5,759 bases of DNA from an uncultured Bacillota bacterium. GTDB lineage: Bacteria > Bacillota > Clostridia > Peptostreptococcales > Anaerovoracaceae. Both the position numbers and the translations under genes were made by a program. Under the pieces are notes generated by a model. It searched no databases. It worked only from the letters and a program-made list of their open reading frames with translations, and was not told the DNA's origin. Below are positions 1 through 5,759 of the stretch, piece by piece; position 1 is the stretch's first letter, and every line of letters begins with the position of its first letter. The stretch covers positions 1-5,759 of the forward strand of contig CAMYWZ010000081.1 in NCBI GenBank assembly GCA_947302945.1, in the 5' to 3' direction.

Positions 1-300
1 TGAACGTATCTCGTAATCCCTGTTCCCCTTAAGGCCGATACGGCCTTTTGATGCCTCCGGCCAGGTCGAAACTATGACTGTCTGAGTCATTGCCGGGCGC
101 TTTATGAACTTTATGAGCGTTTTGGCGATCACCCAGTAGCGCTTTTCTTTTGCGAGTTTCAGGGCGCCGCATCCGAGAAGGTCGGAATGAAGGCCGGCAA
201 TGTCCATGAAAAGGTCGAAGGCGTCGGGGATGCCGAGAAGGCCTCCGGTGTCGCACATGCTCGTAGGTATACTGTATTCAAGAGTGATCTTACTATCCAT
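1..300 (-). CDS. Acyl-ACP thioesterase-like hot-dog protein, N-terminal 100 residues (3' end outside window)
   Basis: The frame is open from an ATG at 300 to the left edge with no stop: 100 codons of a family whose members usually have about 240 residues. It starts MDSKITLEYSIPT. It then shows the layout of the first hot-dog fold of FatA-type acyl-ACP thioesterases: a helix with DIAGLHSDLLGCG (residues 33-45), an aromatic strand RYWVIAKTLIKF (54-65), then TVIVSTWPEA (74-83) and a basic stretch leading to RDYEI (94-98). The family hydrolyses acyl-ACP to free fatty acid in the cytoplasm; the catalytic residues lie in the second hot-dog half and cannot be checked here. No other in-frame ATG lies between this start and the end of nifJ, but the Shine-Dalgarno is weak (only GGT about 8 bases upstream). 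The gene follows nifJ by 77 bp on the same strand with no clear promoter between, so co-transcription is plausible. Another hot-dog thioesterase (YbgC-like) is the main alternative. Confidence 0.72.
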   Translation of the reverse strand, partial: MDSKITLEYSIPTSMCDTGGLLGIPDAFDLFMDIAGLHSDLLGCGALKLAKEKRYWVIAKTLIKFIKRPAMTQTVIVSTWPEASKGRIGLKGNRDYEIRS

Positions 301-316
301 TTTATTACCATTAACT

Positions 317-346
317 ACAGCAGCAGGTCCGAAAACCTGCCGCTGC
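317..346 (-). other. GC-rich RNA hairpin between nifJ and the thioesterase gene
   Basis: Arms 317-328 and 335-346 can pair over 12 bp around a six-base loop (329-334, UUUCGG in the minus-strand RNA). In minus-strand RNA ten pairs are Watson-Crick and two are G-U wobbles (322/341 and 317/346). In plus-strand RNA those two become C-A mismatches, so the structure belongs to the nifJ direction. It begins 31 bases after the nifJ stop and ends 16 bases before the thioesterase ATG. The bases after it (UAGUUAAUGG) are not a U-tract, so it is not a standard intrinsic terminator. It may protect the nifJ mRNA 3' end, terminate weakly, or reduce expression of the next gene; the sequence does not decide between these. 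Confidence 0.6.
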
Positions 347-377
347 TTACTAATGTTTACATAATATCGGCTATTGT

Positions 378-3934
<3,557 letters not shown>

Positions 3935-3961
3935 CACTATTTCCAGCATAAAAACCACATC

Positions 3962-3989
3962 AAAAAGGCACCGCAAAGCGATGCCTTTT
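3962..3989 (-). terminator. Intrinsic terminator of the ABC exporter gene
   Basis: In minus-strand RNA, AAAAGGCA-UCGC (3989-3978) pairs with GCGG-UGCCUUUU (3974-3963): 12 bp with one G-U wobble and a UUU loop, running into five U at 3966-3962. It begins 14 bases after the ABC stop codon. The wobble pair becomes a C-A mismatch in plus-strand RNA and the T-run is shorter there, so the minus direction is favoured. It separates the ABC gene from nifJ. Confidence 0.9.
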
Positions 3990-4003
3990 ATGAAAAACTT
4001 TGT

Positions 4004-5759
4004 TTATTCGCTCTTTCCGGTGTAGAGCTGGTAGTAGCGGCCTTTCTGGGCGAGGAGCTCTTCGTGGGTGCCGCGTTCGATGATGCGGCCTTTCTCGAGG
4101 ACGATTATGACGTTGGAGTTCATGACCGTGGAGAGCCTGTGGGCTATCACGAAGGTGGTGCGGCCAGACATCAGGGCGTCCATGGCCCGCTGGATCAGGA
4201 CCTCGGTACGGGTGTCTATGCTGCTCGTGGCTTCGTCGAGTATCATTACAGGCGGATCGGCAACAGCGCAGCGCGCTATCGAGAGCAGCTGGCACTGGCC
4301 CTGCGAGAGCTGGCTGCCGGTGCCGTTGATCACGGTGTCGTAGCCTTCGGGCAGCTTCTCGATGAAGTTGTGAGCGTTGGCAAGCTGTGCCGCCGCGATG
4401 ACTTCCTCATCCGTGGCGTCGGGCCGTCCGTAGCGTATGTTGTCCGCGATGGTGCCTGTGAACAGGTTGGTGTCCTGAAGGACCACGCCGAGCGAGTGCC
4501 TCAGATCCGCCTTCTTTATCTCGTTGATGTTGATGCCGTCGTAGCGCACGCGGCCGTCCGCGACGTCGTAGAAGCGGTTGATCAGGTTGGTGATCGTGGT
4601 CTTTCCGGCGCCCGTGGAGCCTACGAATGCGACCTTATGGCCGGGTTTTGCGTAAAGGCTGATGTCGTGCAGAACGAGCTTTTCGGGAACGTAGCCGAAG
4701 TCCACGTCCGTCATGCGGATGTCGCCCTTGAGGGGAACGAACTCGTCTTCGCCTGTCTTTTCGTTCTTCGTCTTCCAGTAGTTCTTTCCGTCCTTTTTGA
4801 CGAGGGTGACGGTGCCTTCATCGACCTCCGGGGCTTCGTCCATGAGTTCGAAGACGCGGCCGGCTCCGGCAAGAGCCATGACTACGGTGTTGACTTCCTG
4901 GGAGATCATGCTGACGGGCCTGATGAAGTTCCTCGAAAGCATCAGGAACGACGCGAGCGCGCCGAGCGTCAGTGCGCTGCCTTCCTTCATGGCCATGGCG
5001 CCGCCGACGATAGCGATCACGACGTACTGGATGTTGCCCATGCTGCCCATGATGGGCATGATGGAGTTGGCGAGTCTGTTGGCCGTCGAGGTCTTTCTGA
5101 AGAGGTCCTCGTTCTTTACGTCGAAGACTTCCTTGGCCTTCTCCTCGTAGCAGAACACTTTGACGACCTTGATGCCGTTGAGCATCTCCTCGGTGTAGGC
5201 GTTCATCTGTCCGAGGGACTTCTGCCTTAAGCGGAAGTACTTTGCCGACGCGCCGCCGACAAATACCGTGATGATGTACATCAGAACGACAGTGCACATT
5301 ACTACTCCCACCAGAGGCAGGCTGATGCGCACCATGGCGATGAAGAACGTGACCACGGTGAGCAGTGACTGGAACACCTGCGGTATGGCTCTTGACATAA
5401 GTTCCCTTATGTTATCGACGTCGTTGGAGTAGATCGACATTATGTCGCCGTAGGGGCGGTTGTCGAAGTACTTGATCGGCAGCCTCTGCATGTGCGAGAA
5501 CAGCTTATAGCGTATGTCCCTGAGCACTCCGTTGCTGACCGAAACGAGCAGTATGTTGTATCCGAATGTGGCCGCGATCGACAGCACGTACAGACCGCCG
5601 AGCCTTAATATGGCGCCGAAAAGCCCTGAAAAATCAGGGTCGGGGGTGCCGAGGAGCGGCTTGATGTAGCCGTCGATGAGCGTTCCGAGGAACGTGGAGG
5701 ACCTGACGCTGACGAGCGCCGTGACTATCATCATCGCGAACGAAAGGATGAAGATCGCC
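4004..5759 (-). CDS. ABC exporter subunit, fused membrane and ATPase domains (5' end outside window)
   Basis: A half-transporter of the MsbA/LmrA/TM288-like exporter type in the cytoplasmic membrane; the substrate cannot be told from sequence. The frame continues through hydrophobic codons (AIFILSFA) to the right edge, so the ATG at 5734 sits inside the first membrane helix and is not the start; the true N-terminus is missing. Numbering from that ATG: further membrane segments at about 41-68, 118-136, 138-160, 228-247 and 257-280, with a first cytoplasmic loop near 69-100. The ATPase domain has A-loop Y348, Walker A GSTGAGKTT (372-380), Q-loop Q420, signature LSQGQ (476-480), Walker B VMILDE (496-501) with catalytic E501, D-loop SID (505-507) and H-loop H532, all intact. 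A charged linker of about 25 residues (308-333) precedes the ATPase domain. LSQGQ plus an intact glutamate fits the consensus-site half of a heterodimer; the partner would lie upstream. The residue after the signature is Cys481, where Arg is usual. Confidence 0.93.
   Translation of the reverse strand, partial: AIFILSFAMMIVTALVSVRSSTFLGTLIDGYIKPLLGTPDPDFSGLFGAILRLGGLYVLSIAATFGYNILLVSVSNGVLRDIRYKLFSHMQRLPIKYFDNRPYGDIMSIYSNDVDNIRELMSRAIPQVFQSLLTVVTFFIAMVRISLPLVGVVMCTVVLMYIITVFVGGASAKYFRLRQKSLGQMNAYTEEMLNGIKVVKVFCYEEKAKEVFDVKNEDLFRKTSTANRLANSIMPIMGSMGNIQYVVIAIVGGAMAMKEGSALTLGALASFLMLSRNFIRPVSMISQEVNTVVMALAGAGRVFELMDEAPEVDEGTVTLVKKDGKNYWKTKNEKTGEDEFVPLKGDIRMTDVDFGYVPEKLVLHDISLYAKPGHKVAFVGSTGAGKTTITNLINRFYDVADGRVRYDGININEIKKADLRHSLGVVLQDTNLFTGTIADNIRYGRPDATDEEVIAAAQLANAHNFIEKLPEGYDTVINGTGSQLSQGQCQLLSIARCAVADPPVMILDEATSSIDTRTEVLIQRAMDALMSGRTTFVIAHRLSTVMNSNVIIVLEKGRIIERGTHEELLAQKGRYYQLYTGKSE

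Noticed and set aside
31..47. Perfect inverted repeat AAGGCCG-ATA-CGGCCTT followed by TTG on the plus strand, resembling a terminator
   Set aside because: It lies inside the thioesterase coding frame, encoding part of KGRIGLK, has only 7-bp arms and a very short T-run, and no plus-strand gene ends there.
29..256. A 75-codon minus-strand frame starting MRHRR
   Set aside because: It is an out-of-frame shadow of the thioesterase frame, Arg- and Pro-rich with no recognisable pattern.
362..367. TATTAT on the minus strand just after nifJ as a -10 box for a separate thioesterase promoter
   Set aside because: The sequence 17 bp upstream is AAGGCG, with no resemblance to a -35 box, and it lies within the end of nifJ.

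Overview
The window reads as a piece of chromosome from a strictly anaerobic, GC-rich member of the Clostridia (Bacillota). The grounds are a single-chain pyruvate:ferredoxin oxidoreductase of about 1170 residues, a near-perfect Shine-Dalgarno sequence in front of it, an ABC exporter of a type common in clostridia such as Lachnospiraceae, and a clostridial-looking acyl-ACP thioesterase. The taxonomic placement is an inference from protein and signal style; no rRNA or other marker gene is present.

Layout: all three genes lie on the minus strand, so transcription runs from high to low coordinates. First, from the right edge to 4004, comes the 3' part of an ABC exporter subunit whose start lies outside the window; it ends in a strong intrinsic terminator at 3962-3989. 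Second is a short AT-rich promoter region (about 3888-3961) with two perfect TATAAT hexamers, followed by nifJ (3887-378), complete and with every expected cofactor ligand. Third is a 77-bp gap holding a GC-rich hairpin without a U-tract, and then the first 100 codons of an acyl-ACP thioesterase-like gene (300 to the left edge, cut off).

How the genes fit together: NifJ makes acetyl-CoA, CO2 and reduced ferredoxin from pyruvate and is the central catabolic enzyme of such organisms. The thioesterase directly downstream may be co-transcribed with it, and would release free fatty acids from acyl-ACP at the far end of a pathway fed by acetyl-CoA. The ABC gene is separated from nifJ by a terminator and a new promoter, so it appears to be an independent unit. 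It is probably one half of a heterodimeric exporter whose partner gene would lie beyond the right edge.

I see no mobile element, CRISPR array, tRNA, rRNA or clear novel system here. The points most worth a second look are the hairpin between nifJ and the thioesterase, the truncated thioesterase itself, and an Arg-to-Cys change next to the ABC signature motif.
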